Shown here: in pieces, positions 7,779 through 14,459 of the stretch
Layout: the number at the start of each line of letters is the position of its first letter
Position numbering within the stretch: the stretch's first letter is position 1
DNA from: UBA6921 sp031370545
GTDB taxonomy: Bacteria > Pseudomonadota > Gammaproteobacteria > SG8-11
Length of the DNA stretch: 23,322 bases
Direction: 5' to 3'
Assembly (NCBI GenBank): GCA_031370545.1
Contig: JANMQQ010000104.1
Coordinates: 1 to 23,322, forward strand
Notes under the pieces: model-generated
The model's database searches: none
Told to the model about the DNA's origin: nothing
What the model saw: the letters and a program-made list of their open reading frames with translations, nothing else
Made by a program: the position numbers and the translations under genes

Positions 7779-8438
7779 GTGGAAGTTTATCAAACGGAAG
7801 ACCAACAGGTTGAATCACTGAAGCAGTGGTGGGCAAAAAATGCACGCAGCACCATCGTCGCCTTGATTGTGGGGTTAGGAATTATTTTGGGCGGGCGCGC
7901 TTGGGTTGATTATAAAGATGCGCAGAGCGACGCAGCATCGGTGCTTTATCAATCCATGCTGACTGCCATGAAAGATGGAAAATCGGATGCCGCACTCGAG
8001 CAGGGCGCACGCATTTTGGGCCAGTATGAAAGCACGCCTTACGCGACTTTGGCGGCTTTGGCGAGCGCCAAGGTGAAGCTGGATCAAGGCGATGCAGTTG
8101 CTGCACGCACTCATTTGCAATGGGTTTTAGATCACGGCAAGCCGCAAGAAATGGTCAACATCGCGCGCCTGCGGATGGCGCGCGTGCTGATGGAAAGCGG
8201 TGAAGCGCAACAGGCACTCACATTACTGGGTACCGAGCCACCCGCCGGTTTTGTGGTTGCGTATAAAGAATTGGAAGGCGATCTGTACCGCGCGCTCGGT
8301 CAAATTGACAACGCCCGCACCGCCTATCGCAGCGCGATGGCCGCGCTCACGCCTCAGGCACGCAATCGTGCCGAGTTGCAAATGAAGCTGGATGATGTGG
8401 GTGGCGGCACGACAATTGTCGAGACCCCGCGGGCATGA
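7779..8438 (+). CDS. yfgM: YfgM family tetratricopeptide membrane protein
   Basis: An ancillary subunit of the SecYEG translocon that works with PpiD in periplasmic chaperone transfer. The 219-aa product has a short cytoplasmic N-terminus with a DQQVESLKQWW segment, one transmembrane helix at ~26-44 (STIVALIVGLGIILGG), and a periplasmic TPR-like domain rich in Ala and Leu to the end. I chose GTG at 7779, with GGGAGA about 6 nt upstream, because the protein then opens with VEVYQTEDQQVE as in the family. The longer in-frame reading from 7692 overlaps hisS and adds an Arg-rich leader. It overlaps bamB by ATGA. It sits in the conserved hisS-yfgM-bamB-der string. Confidence 0.93.
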   Translation: MEVYQTEDQQVESLKQWWAKNARSTIVALIVGLGIILGGRAWVDYKDAQSDAASVLYQSMLTAMKDGKSDAALEQGARILGQYESTPYATLAALASAKVKLDQGDAVAARTHLQWVLDHGKPQEMVNIARLRMARVLMESGEAQQALTLLGTEPPAGFVVAYKELEGDLYRALGQIDNARTAYRSAMAALTPQARNRAELQMKLDDVGGGTTIVETPRA

Positions 8439-9655
8439 AACAGATTTGCATCCTAAGTGTGCTCGCATTGCTGTTATCCGCCTGCGGCGGCGACAAGGTG
8501 ATTTCGGAAAACGATCCTGATCGCCCAGTCGAGCTGGTGAAATTCGAACCCACCTTGCCAGTTAAGCTTGCTTGGAGCGCGCAGTTGAATATCGACGCCA
8601 AACGGCGTGGATTCAATTTGGTACCGGTTGAATCCGATGGAAAAATTTTCACCACTGAATCCAACGGCCGGGTCGCATGTTATGACGCCGTCAGTGGCGC
8701 GTTCCAGTGGGATATTAAATTGCCGGCGAAGTTGTCGTCAGGGGGTGGAGCCGGGGCGGGCTTGTTGGTGGTGGGTAGCGAAGACGGAGTAGTGTTTGGT
8801 TTGGACGTCCGACGTGGCGACATCCAATGGCGTACGCCCTTGTCGAGCGAAATTCTCGCTGCTCCGCAAGTTGCCGGGGACAAGGTGATTGTGAGCATCG
8901 GCGACGGTAAAGTGGTCGCACTGGATGCGCGTACCGGACAGCGCATTTGGGTAAGCTCCAACACGGTGCCCGCCTTGAGTCTGCGCGGTGGCGGTCGTCC
9001 CGTAGTAGTCGGTGAGCGGGTTGTTGTTGGTTTCGCTAGCGGTCATCTGGCAGCGTTTAATCTACATAACGGCAAACGGCTGTGGGAGACCGCTGTGGCG
9101 GTGTCTCGTGGACGCTCCGAGATCGAACGCCTAGTCGACATTGACTCCACGCCGCGTGTGTTTGACAACATGATTTACACCGTGACTTATCAAGGTCAAG
9201 TCGCGGCACTTACGCTTGAGAGTGGCCAAATTGTCTGGTCGCGTGAGGCGTCATCGTACGTGGATATTGCGGTGGATGAAGGCCACGTGTATTTCAGCGA
9301 CAACAGCGGCGAATTGTGGGCCTTGGATCGCACCTCAGGTGCCACGTTGTGGCGTCAAGACAAGCTCCATGGGCGTGCAACCACGGCACCTGCATTGCTG
9401 GGCGAGTATGTTGCCGTGGGTGACTTTCAGGGTTATCTGCATTGGATGACGCGCGCGGACGGCCGTTTCGTGGCACGCGTGCGCATGGATGATGCAGATC
9501 GCCGTGCCGTTGTGTCCGGCAAAGTAAGTGTCGACGAAGAGACGCCGACATTTTCAGTGCCCGGTGGAATTCGCATGACACCCTGGGCTTCGAATCAAAA
9601 CTTGTACGTGCGCGACGAGAACGGTGTATTGGCGGCGTTTCGCGCTGGTTCATAG
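8435..9655 (+). CDS. bamB: Outer membrane protein assembly factor BamB
   Basis: A lipoprotein of the beta-barrel assembly (BAM) complex, at the inner face of the outer membrane. The 406-aa product has a signal peptide ending in lipobox LSAC, with Cys17 as lipidation site followed by GGDK. Repeated PQQ-type beta-propeller blades follow, for example GRVACYDAVSGAFQW, GVVFGLDVRRGDIQW, GKVVALDARTGQRIW, GHLAAFNLHNGKRLW and GELWALDRTSGATLW. Each ends in the aromatic 'xGxxxW' closure. It starts at ATG 8435, overlapping the yfgM stop by 4 nt. The 74-bp gap to der is the first real spacer in the block since ndk-rlmN. Confidence 0.95.
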   Translation: MKQICILSVLALLLSACGGDKVISENDPDRPVELVKFEPTLPVKLAWSAQLNIDAKRRGFNLVPVESDGKIFTTESNGRVACYDAVSGAFQWDIKLPAKLSSGGGAGAGLLVVGSEDGVVFGLDVRRGDIQWRTPLSSEILAAPQVAGDKVIVSIGDGKVVALDARTGQRIWVSSNTVPALSLRGGGRPVVVGERVVVGFASGHLAAFNLHNGKRLWETAVAVSRGRSEIERLVDIDSTPRVFDNMIYTVTYQGQVAALTLESGQIVWSREASSYVDIAVDEGHVYFSDNSGELWALDRTSGATLWRQDKLHGRATTAPALLGEYVAVGDFQGYLHWMTRADGRFVARVRMDDADRRAVVSGKVSVDEETPTFSVPGGIRMTPWASNQNLYVRDENGVLAAFRAGS

Positions 9656-9729
9656 TCGTTAATTAATTTCACCCCGGATGCGCGCGGCGTATCCACAATC
9701 GACTGTTACAGGTCGCGACATATTTAATC

Positions 9730-11079
9730 ATGCAACTCGTTATCGCGATCGTAGGCCGACCGAACGTCGGCAAATCCACACTGTTTAATTGCTTGACGCG
9801 CACCCGTGACGCGCTGGTGGCAGATCAACCTGGGCTGACGCGCGACCGCAATTACGGTATCGGTCGAGTGGGCGGGCGCGGCTACATCGTTGTTGATACC
9901 GGTGGATTAAGCGGATCTGACGAAGGCATTGAAGCGCTGACCGCCGAGCAGGCGCATGCAGCGATGCGCGAATCCGACGTGATCTTTTTTCTGGTCGATG
10001 TGCGCGAAGGCTTGACTACCTTGGACCAGACCATCGCGACTGAACTACGTCGAACCGGCAAGCCGGTGTACTTGGTGGTGAACAAATCTGAAGGGCTGAA
10101 TCCAGATCTCGCACGCACCGAATTCCATGCGTTGGCTTTGGGTGAGCCCTGGCTGATCGCCGCGTCGCACGGTAGCGGTGTCAACACATTGATGGAGTCG
10201 GTGCTTGGCGCATTTCCAGCCACCGGTGATACGCCGAGCGAAAGCGATGGCATTCGCATTGCGATTATCGGCCGACCTAACGTAGGAAAGTCCACGTTAG
10301 TGAATCGCATGCTGGGTGAAAACCGCGTGATTGTATTCGACATGCCAGGTACCACGCGCGACAGTATTTCCATTCCGTTCACCCGTGATGAGCAACGCTA
10401 CACCTTGATCGACACCGCCGGTGTGCGGCGGCGCGGCCATGTGACCGAGGCCATCGAAAAATTCAGCGTGATTAAGGCGCTGCAAGCCATCGAAGTGGCG
10501 CATGTTGTTATTTTAGTTTTGGACGCGCAGCAAGAGGTCAGCAATCAAGACGCACACTTGCTCGGGCACCTGCTGAACGCCGGTCGTGGCTTGGTGATCG
10601 CGGTCAACAAGTGGGATGGATTAGAGTCCGACAAACGAGAGCGCATTAAAACCGAGTTGGAGCGCAAACTTTCGTTTTTGGATTACGCGCGCTTTCACTT
10701 TATTTCTGCACTGCACGGCAGCGGTGTTGGCGATTTGTTCGATTCTGTTACCGAATCCTACACGGCGGCGATGGCCTCATTTCCCACGCCGGTTTTAACA
10801 CGCTTGCTTGAAGAAGCCCTGTTGAAGCATCAGCCCCCGCTGGTGCATGGACGTCGCATCAAGCTGCGTTACGCGCATCAGGGCGGAAAAAATCCACCGC
10901 TGATCATTATCCACGGTAACCAAACCGACTCGGTCCCCGAAGCTTATAAACGCTTCCTTGCCAAAAAATTCCGCGACGATTTAAACATTCGCGGCACGCC
11001 CTTGAAATTGGAATTCAAGAGCAGCACCAACCCGTATCGCACGACATCCATACGGGAAGCACGCGCGCGCAAGAAGTAA
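9730..11079 (+). CDS. der: Ribosome assembly GTPase Der (EngA)
   Basis: An essential GTPase with two G domains in tandem, needed for maturation of the 50S subunit. The 449-aa product shows G1 motifs GRPNVGKS at 9-16 and again at 181-188, switch/G3 motifs DTGG (56-59) and DTAG (228-231), and G4 motifs NKSE (118-121) and NKWD in the second domain. A C-terminal KH-like domain (~355-440) ends in a basic tail, REARARKK. The first G4 has Glu where many GTPases have Asp; this variant is frequent in Der proteins and is not damage. No clear ribosome-binding site precedes the ATG. The gene is followed by a strong terminator. Confidence 0.97.
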   Translation: MQLVIAIVGRPNVGKSTLFNCLTRTRDALVADQPGLTRDRNYGIGRVGGRGYIVVDTGGLSGSDEGIEALTAEQAHAAMRESDVIFFLVDVREGLTTLDQTIATELRRTGKPVYLVVNKSEGLNPDLARTEFHALALGEPWLIAASHGSGVNTLMESVLGAFPATGDTPSESDGIRIAIIGRPNVGKSTLVNRMLGENRVIVFDMPGTTRDSISIPFTRDEQRYTLIDTAGVRRRGHVTEAIEKFSVIKALQAIEVAHVVILVLDAQQEVSNQDAHLLGHLLNAGRGLVIAVNKWDGLESDKRERIKTELERKLSFLDYARFHFISALHGSGVGDLFDSVTESYTAAMASFPTPVLTRLLEEALLKHQPPLVHGRRIKLRYAHQGGKNPPLIIIHGNQTDSVPEAYKRFLAKKFRDDLNIRGTPLKLEFKSSTNPYRTTSIREARARKK

Positions 11080-11131
11080 TAGCGACCCTTTGTGGTTCCG
11101 CAGCGAGTGTTTGTTGACAATTTAGGCGCGA

Positions 11132-11160
11132 AAAAAAGCCCCGGTGACCGGGGCTTTTTT
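11132..11160. terminator. Bidirectional intrinsic terminator
   Basis: A perfect stem, AGCCCCGG / CCGGGGCT, closes on a TGA loop. It is flanked by a run of A on the left (11131-11137) and of T on the right (11155-11160). The A and T runs pair with each other, so the structure works in both directions. It ends transcription of the der block from the left and of the minus-strand PEP-CTERM gene from the right, whose stop codon is 21 bp away. Confidence 0.93.
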
Positions 11161-11180
11161 ATTAGAGATAGCAAAGTTGC

Positions 11181-11831
11181 TTAGCTTTGGCGTTTACGAC
11201 GCCCAAAAAGACCCAAGCCAACGAGGCCTGAACCAAACAACGCCAAGGTCATCGGCTCGGGAACTTTGATTTCATAGTCAAAGCTTGAGATGTCCCAGGC
11301 TTGGTCATGCGTAATGTACCCAACCGCCGTAATTGAATAGGGGCTGGTCAGTCCGCTAACGTAACCCGAGTCATTGGCGGCGAAGGCACCACTATAGGTT
11401 CCAGTTGATGACAACAATGTGTCGAGACTGAATTCCGTATTGCTCGCGCTCAGATAAGTTGCAAACGATGTGGTCCCGCCGGTTACGCCGCCCAACGAAG
11501 TCATGAACGGGGCATTGAATTTGGTCACATTGGTATCGGTAATCATTACCGTAAGAGTTCCGGTACCGCCGCCTGCATTAAGAGAGTTCAAGTGAAGGCC
11601 ATAAGTTTGCGGGTTGCCGATGATAGGATTGCTCACGCCTGTGACTACGTTGAAATTCCATGCACCGATGGCGGAATTTAAAAATACAAAGCCGTCACTG
11701 TTGGTATCCGAAGCCGAAATGGTGTTCACGCCGTCACTGATGCTAATGGCCAAAGCATGGGCTGACTGCGCGCTGAAGAAGGTGGTCATAGCCACGGCCA
11801 TCGAAGCGGTAATTTTAGTAATGCGATTCAT
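11181..11831 (-). CDS. PEP-CTERM sorting domain protein, secreted, function unknown
   Basis: An exported 216-aa protein. A signal peptide spans residues 1-26 (basic start, hydrophobic AVAMTTFF, cleavage after AHA). The mature part is rich in Thr, Ser, Gly, Asn and Ala, lacks cysteine and shows no catalytic motif. The C-terminus is a complete PEP-CTERM signal: VPEP at 190-193, a hydrophobic helix (LALFGSGLVGLGLF) and a basic GRRKRQS tail. Such proteins are cleaved at PEP by exosortase (EpsH/XrtA type) and usually belong to exopolysaccharide or biofilm matrix programmes. The body looks like a beta-rich adhesin-type matrix protein, but no precise role can be given. GGAGAG lies just upstream of the ATG. 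A sigma-54 type promoter lies ~50 bp upstream. No exosortase is in the window. Confidence 0.92.
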   Translation of the reverse strand: MNRITKITASMAVAMTTFFSAQSAHALAISISDGVNTISASDTNSDGFVFLNSAIGAWNFNVVTGVSNPIIGNPQTYGLHLNSLNAGGGTGTLTVMITDTNVTKFNAPFMTSLGGVTGGTTSFATYLSASNTEFSLDTLLSSTGTYSGAFAANDSGYVSGLTSPYSITAVGYITHDQAWDISSFDYEIKVPEPMTLALFGSGLVGLGLFGRRKRQS

Positions 11832-11879
11832 AGTCTCTCCAGTGCATCTACATCTAGGTTAAATTCTGCTGGTCAGCAA

Positions 11880-11895
11880 AGCACTATGTGGGCCA
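11880..11895 (-). promoter_or_regulatory. Sigma-54 (RpoN) type -24/-12 promoter for the PEP-CTERM gene
   Basis: On the minus strand the bases read TGGCCCACATAGTGCT. Against the known consensus TGGCAC-R-N4-TTGCW this has the invariant GG and GC with exactly 10 bases between and only two mismatches (A to C and T to G). The -12 GC lies 50 bp before the start codon, giving a leader of about 35-40 nt with the GGAGAG site in it. Upstream (11900-11940) is very AT-rich, suited to DNA bending between an enhancer-bound activator and the promoter. PEP-CTERM genes are known to be controlled in several genera by RpoN with the PrsK/PrsR two-component pair, which fits. Confidence 0.6.
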
Positions 11896-12162
11896 ACTAT
11901 CTAACTCTATGTTATTTATTAATTTTTATTTATAAAATGGCGTAGGTTGTAAACAAAACCGACATATTTTGAGCTATTAATCACGTGGGCACTCGGTTCG
12001 TGCCGAGGTTTTCTGTGCGCTTCGTTGTTCGTTCATGCCACTGCGCAAAGAACGAAGTGCCAATGGAAACCTTGGCGTACCAAGATGAGGTGATGAAAAT
12101 AACGCAGCTTTGTCCCAACCGGACTGGGCATTTTGCTCGCCAAGTGAGTTGTGTAAATTGAA
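11896..12162. other. Gene-free upstream region with AT-rich tract and hairpins
   Basis: No credible coding sequence was found on either strand; the open frames here lack protein-like composition and family features. 11900-11940 is AT-rich. 11945-11960 reads GGTTGTAAACAAAACC, a loose inverted repeat that could be an activator site for the sigma-54 promoter (inference). 12017-12026 and 12051-12060 form a 10-bp inverted repeat (one G-U pair) around a 24-nt loop. 12071-12084 is CTTGG-CGTA-CCAAG. These may be a structured RNA, a decayed repeat element or chance. Confidence 0.4.
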
Positions 12163-12191
12163 TTGACAATCGGGCGAGGCCACCGTTAACT
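12163..12191 (+). promoter_or_regulatory. Candidate sigma-70 promoter for the T6SS cluster
   Basis: A perfect -35 hexamer TTGACA (12163-12168) is followed after exactly 17 bp by TTAACT (12186-12191), a poor -10 (three of six matches). Transcription would begin near 12198, about 25 nt before the ATG of the first T6SS gene. A short GC hairpin, CCGCT-TGTTTC-AGCGG, lies at 12195-12210 in that leader. The weak -10 suggests need of an activator, or that this is not the real promoter. Confidence 0.35.
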
Positions 12192-12223
12192 TCCCCGCTT
12201 GTTTCAGCGGCGAATTGGACACC

Positions 12224-13198
12224 ATGACGGATGAAAAAATAACAATCGAAGGTTCGCTGTCCTACGAGGATTTTTGTGACCGTCTGAATTCGCCGACGGG
12301 TACAGATTTGATGTTTGCTCACGATGTGCTGGGGCGGGCCGGGTTGGAAGCAGTATGGCTGAAGTTATGTTTGCTGGCTGAGATCGTGCGCATTAGCCGC
12401 GGCGCCAGGATCAATATCAATCGTTGTAAAATCAAACTGGTTGCAACCACAACGCATTTGCCGCAGTTCTGGAATTTTAGCGTCGAATATTCAAGCGCGA
12501 CTGACGCATCCCCCCAGATTGTTCTACAGGAGTTAGGTTTCTGCTGGTTCCGCACATTGCTCGCGAACCCACGCCAAGCCGCAGCCGAGGTTGAATCTGT
12601 CCTGGCATCGTTGCTGGCGGTTTCAGTGGGAAATTCCAATCTGTTAATAGAATCGGCGATGCGTGCGCCCGCGTTGCAATCCAAGGCGATTCCTAACGAT
12701 CTATGGCAGCGTGTGTTGCAGATCGGTTTGCGGCTCGCGACCCGGATTCCGAATTTTAGTTATTCGTCACAAGAGGAAGATTCAATCCCGGCGGTGTTGG
12801 GCCGGGTTTTGACAGATATTGAAGCGCTGCGGACACGGGTCGCCACAGCGTTATTTGTTGAACCCCCGCGCATGGAGCAGGATCTGGGCGAGCTGTTGAA
12901 CGAATTAATTGGCGATCCATTTTGGCTTGATTCGCTTGCGGGGGCTAGCGTCACACCTATGCCCGCCGCCGTGCCGGTCGCGCGTCCGCCCGCGTCCGTG
13001 GTTGCGGCTGTGCAGCCCGAGCAGGAACCTGATATGGAATCGACCATCATCATGAAACGCGGCTCCACGGTTCCTTCCGCGCCCGCGCCGGTCTCGCCCC
13101 CGGCCGCTCCTGCAAGCGTGGCATCGCCCCCGGCAGCACCCGCAGCAGAAGAAAATCTGGAAGCGACCATCATCATCTCCAAAGAAAAAAAACGTTAG
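12224..13198 (+). CDS. T6SS cluster protein of unknown function with two C-terminal E-x-T-I-I motifs
   Basis: First gene of the T6SS cluster, 324 aa; I do not recognise the family. Residues 1-240 look globular and mainly helical, without signal peptide or membrane helix, so it is probably cytoplasmic. From ~243 it becomes a Pro/Ala/Val linker carrying the motif MESTIIMKRG (271-280), then a second Pro/Ala linker, and ends with LEATIIISKEKKR (312-324). The two motif-coding DNA stretches are near identical (17 of 18 bases at 13036-13053 and 13159-13176). Thr274 and Thr315 in acidic-x-Thr-hydrophobic settings could be kinase sites or short peptide ligands for an FHA-type domain; this is inference. 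ATG 12224 is preferred, but TTG at 12215 in frame is possible; neither has a good ribosome-binding site. The next gene follows after 3 bp. Confidence 0.6.
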   Translation: MTDEKITIEGSLSYEDFCDRLNSPTGTDLMFAHDVLGRAGLEAVWLKLCLLAEIVRISRGARININRCKIKLVATTTHLPQFWNFSVEYSSATDASPQIVLQELGFCWFRTLLANPRQAAAEVESVLASLLAVSVGNSNLLIESAMRAPALQSKAIPNDLWQRVLQIGLRLATRIPNFSYSSQEEDSIPAVLGRVLTDIEALRTRVATALFVEPPRMEQDLGELLNELIGDPFWLDSLAGASVTPMPAAVPVARPPASVVAAVQPEQEPDMESTIIMKRGSTVPSAPAPVSPPAAPASVASPPAAPAAEENLEATIIISKEKKR

Positions 13199-13201
13199 CG
13201 T

Positions 13202-13873
13202 ATGGTTGCTGCCGCATCCGAAGTTGCGACTTATTTGCGTTCCGTTTATCGGCGCGTGTATGGCGTGGCGCCTGCGCAGCGCAATCAGTTGTTGCGTATT
13301 TGTCTGGCATATCGGTTAAAGGACCTGCCGCGTAATGTAATTCCCGATGTGCTACGTGCGACGGCAGCCGAGTTTGCGGCCGCGTTGCCAAGCACTGGCA
13401 CCTCAGTTGCCGCGCCAGAGCTAGGCCCCTTGCGCGAAGCCATTCAAGAACTGGCGCGCCTGGTTGACGGTGCAACGGTAGTACAAGGCACTGAAGAGCT
13501 GAAGCTGTTGCGCACCTCGGTGCAGCGCCTCACCGCGCGTGCGCAGGTGCTGGCTGCGACGGTGCACAAACCCGGGCTACCCTTGTCTGCATTGTTGGAG
13601 CGGGCTGCGCGCGACTTGCAGGCGCATGATCATGCGCTCGAGCATGCCGCGCGTGAATCGTTTGACCGGGTGTTGAACGCGCTGAATCCTGAAACAATAA
13701 AAAAGGGAATTTTGAAGAAAACGCTGTCGACCGAAGCTGCCTACAAAGCATTGTTGTTCGATGCCGTAGTGGAAAAATTCAGTCAGCTTGAGATGTACCA
13801 TAATAAGGGGCGCTTGGTGCGCGATTACCGAGCGGCTTACAAGAAGTATGTGCAGGAAGAAAGTTCACATTAA
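13202..13873 (+). CDS. T6SS-associated protein resembling the C-terminal region of TagH/Fha, without FHA domain
   Basis: 223 aa, soluble, mostly helical and rich in Ala, Leu and Arg. The N-terminal half (1-120) is unknown to me. Residues ~150-217 (SFDRVLNALNPETIKKG, then ALLFDAVVEKFSQLE, then LVRDYRAAYKKY) resemble the conserved C-terminal domain of T6SS FHA proteins, which has the form 'F-x-ALDP...lW..y...f..l...F...Y+..Y'. No FHA domain precedes it, and none is encoded elsewhere in the window. It lies 3 bp after the E-x-T-I-I protein and 10 bp before tssJ, so it is surely cotranscribed with both. It may be a scaffold of the envelope or baseplate complex or a remnant of the threonine phosphorylation pathway. 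The assignment rests on pattern memory and needs a profile search. Confidence 0.45.
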   Translation: MVAAASEVATYLRSVYRRVYGVAPAQRNQLLRICLAYRLKDLPRNVIPDVLRATAAEFAAALPSTGTSVAAPELGPLREAIQELARLVDGATVVQGTEELKLLRTSVQRLTARAQVLAATVHKPGLPLSALLERAARDLQAHDHALEHAARESFDRVLNALNPETIKKGILKKTLSTEAAYKALLFDAVVEKFSQLEMYHNKGRLVRDYRAAYKKYVQEESSH

Positions 13874-13883
13874 ACGGGAATTT

Positions 13884-14408
13884 ATGAAAACAAAATTGTT
13901 GGTTATTGGGCTGGGTTGGTTATGTGCTGCTATGTTTTTGGCAGGCTGCGCGAGCAAGGGTAAGGAAATGCCCCCGTATGTTAAGGATGCCATTGGCATC
14001 AACATCACTGCGGCGCCGGATCTTAACTTTTTCAATAATCAGTCGCATACCCTGGTGTTGGCGGTGTATGAGCTCTCTGATCCCAACGTCTACAAGCAGA
14101 TGCTTGAAAGCTCCGATGGCGTGGTGCAGTTGCTGGACGGCAAGCAATTTGATGCCACAGTGTTGTCGCGTCGGCGTGCGACCGTGCAGCCTGGAGAAAA
14201 TACCTCGTTCGTGATGGACCAAGTGGAAGGCGCGCGTTACGTCGCCGTGGTCGCCGGGTTCTACTCCATGCAGGGGCAGAGCAACTTTAGCCGGTTATAT
14301 CCTATTGAGCTGAAGGGGGGGCATTTCTGGAATGGGGAAGGACCGCAGATGTTGATCGACCTGCGCCTTGGGCGTGACGGAATTGCCACCGCGCCCAAGC
14401 CGTCGTAA
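13884..14408 (+). CDS. tssJ: T6SS outer-membrane lipoprotein TssJ
   Basis: Anchors the T6SS membrane complex in the outer membrane and binds the periplasmic part of TssM. The 174-aa product has a lipoprotein signal peptide with lipobox LAGC (Cys22). The body is of the family's transthyretin-like beta-sandwich type: ITAAPDLNFFNNQSHTLVLA, VYELSDPNVYKQM, then a C-terminal VVAGFYSMQGQSNFSRLYPI. The start at 13884 has a GGGA upstream and gives a proper signal peptide; an in-frame extension from 13788 would overlap the previous gene and is rejected. It is 51 bp before tssK. Confidence 0.9.
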   Translation: MKTKLLVIGLGWLCAAMFLAGCASKGKEMPPYVKDAIGINITAAPDLNFFNNQSHTLVLAVYELSDPNVYKQMLESSDGVVQLLDGKQFDATVLSRRRATVQPGENTSFVMDQVEGARYVAVVAGFYSMQGQSNFSRLYPIELKGGHFWNGEGPQMLIDLRLGRDGIATAPKPS

Positions 14409-14459
14409 TTCTCTGATGTTACTTCCTGGCACCTACGACGGTTCGCGGAGAAAAAAATA

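Noticed and set aside
12126..12141. Second sigma-54-like GG-N10-GC on the plus strand before the T6SS genes
   Set aside because: Spacing fits, but several consensus positions around the GG and GC are wrong; this level of match is expected by chance.
11977..12322. Minus-strand open frames between the PEP-CTERM gene and the T6SS cluster
   Set aside because: Composition is not protein-like, no ribosome-binding site is seen, and the frames run into the T6SS gene on the other strand.
13788..13883. N-terminal extension of tssJ
   Set aside because: It would bury the lipoprotein signal peptide and overlap the previous gene.
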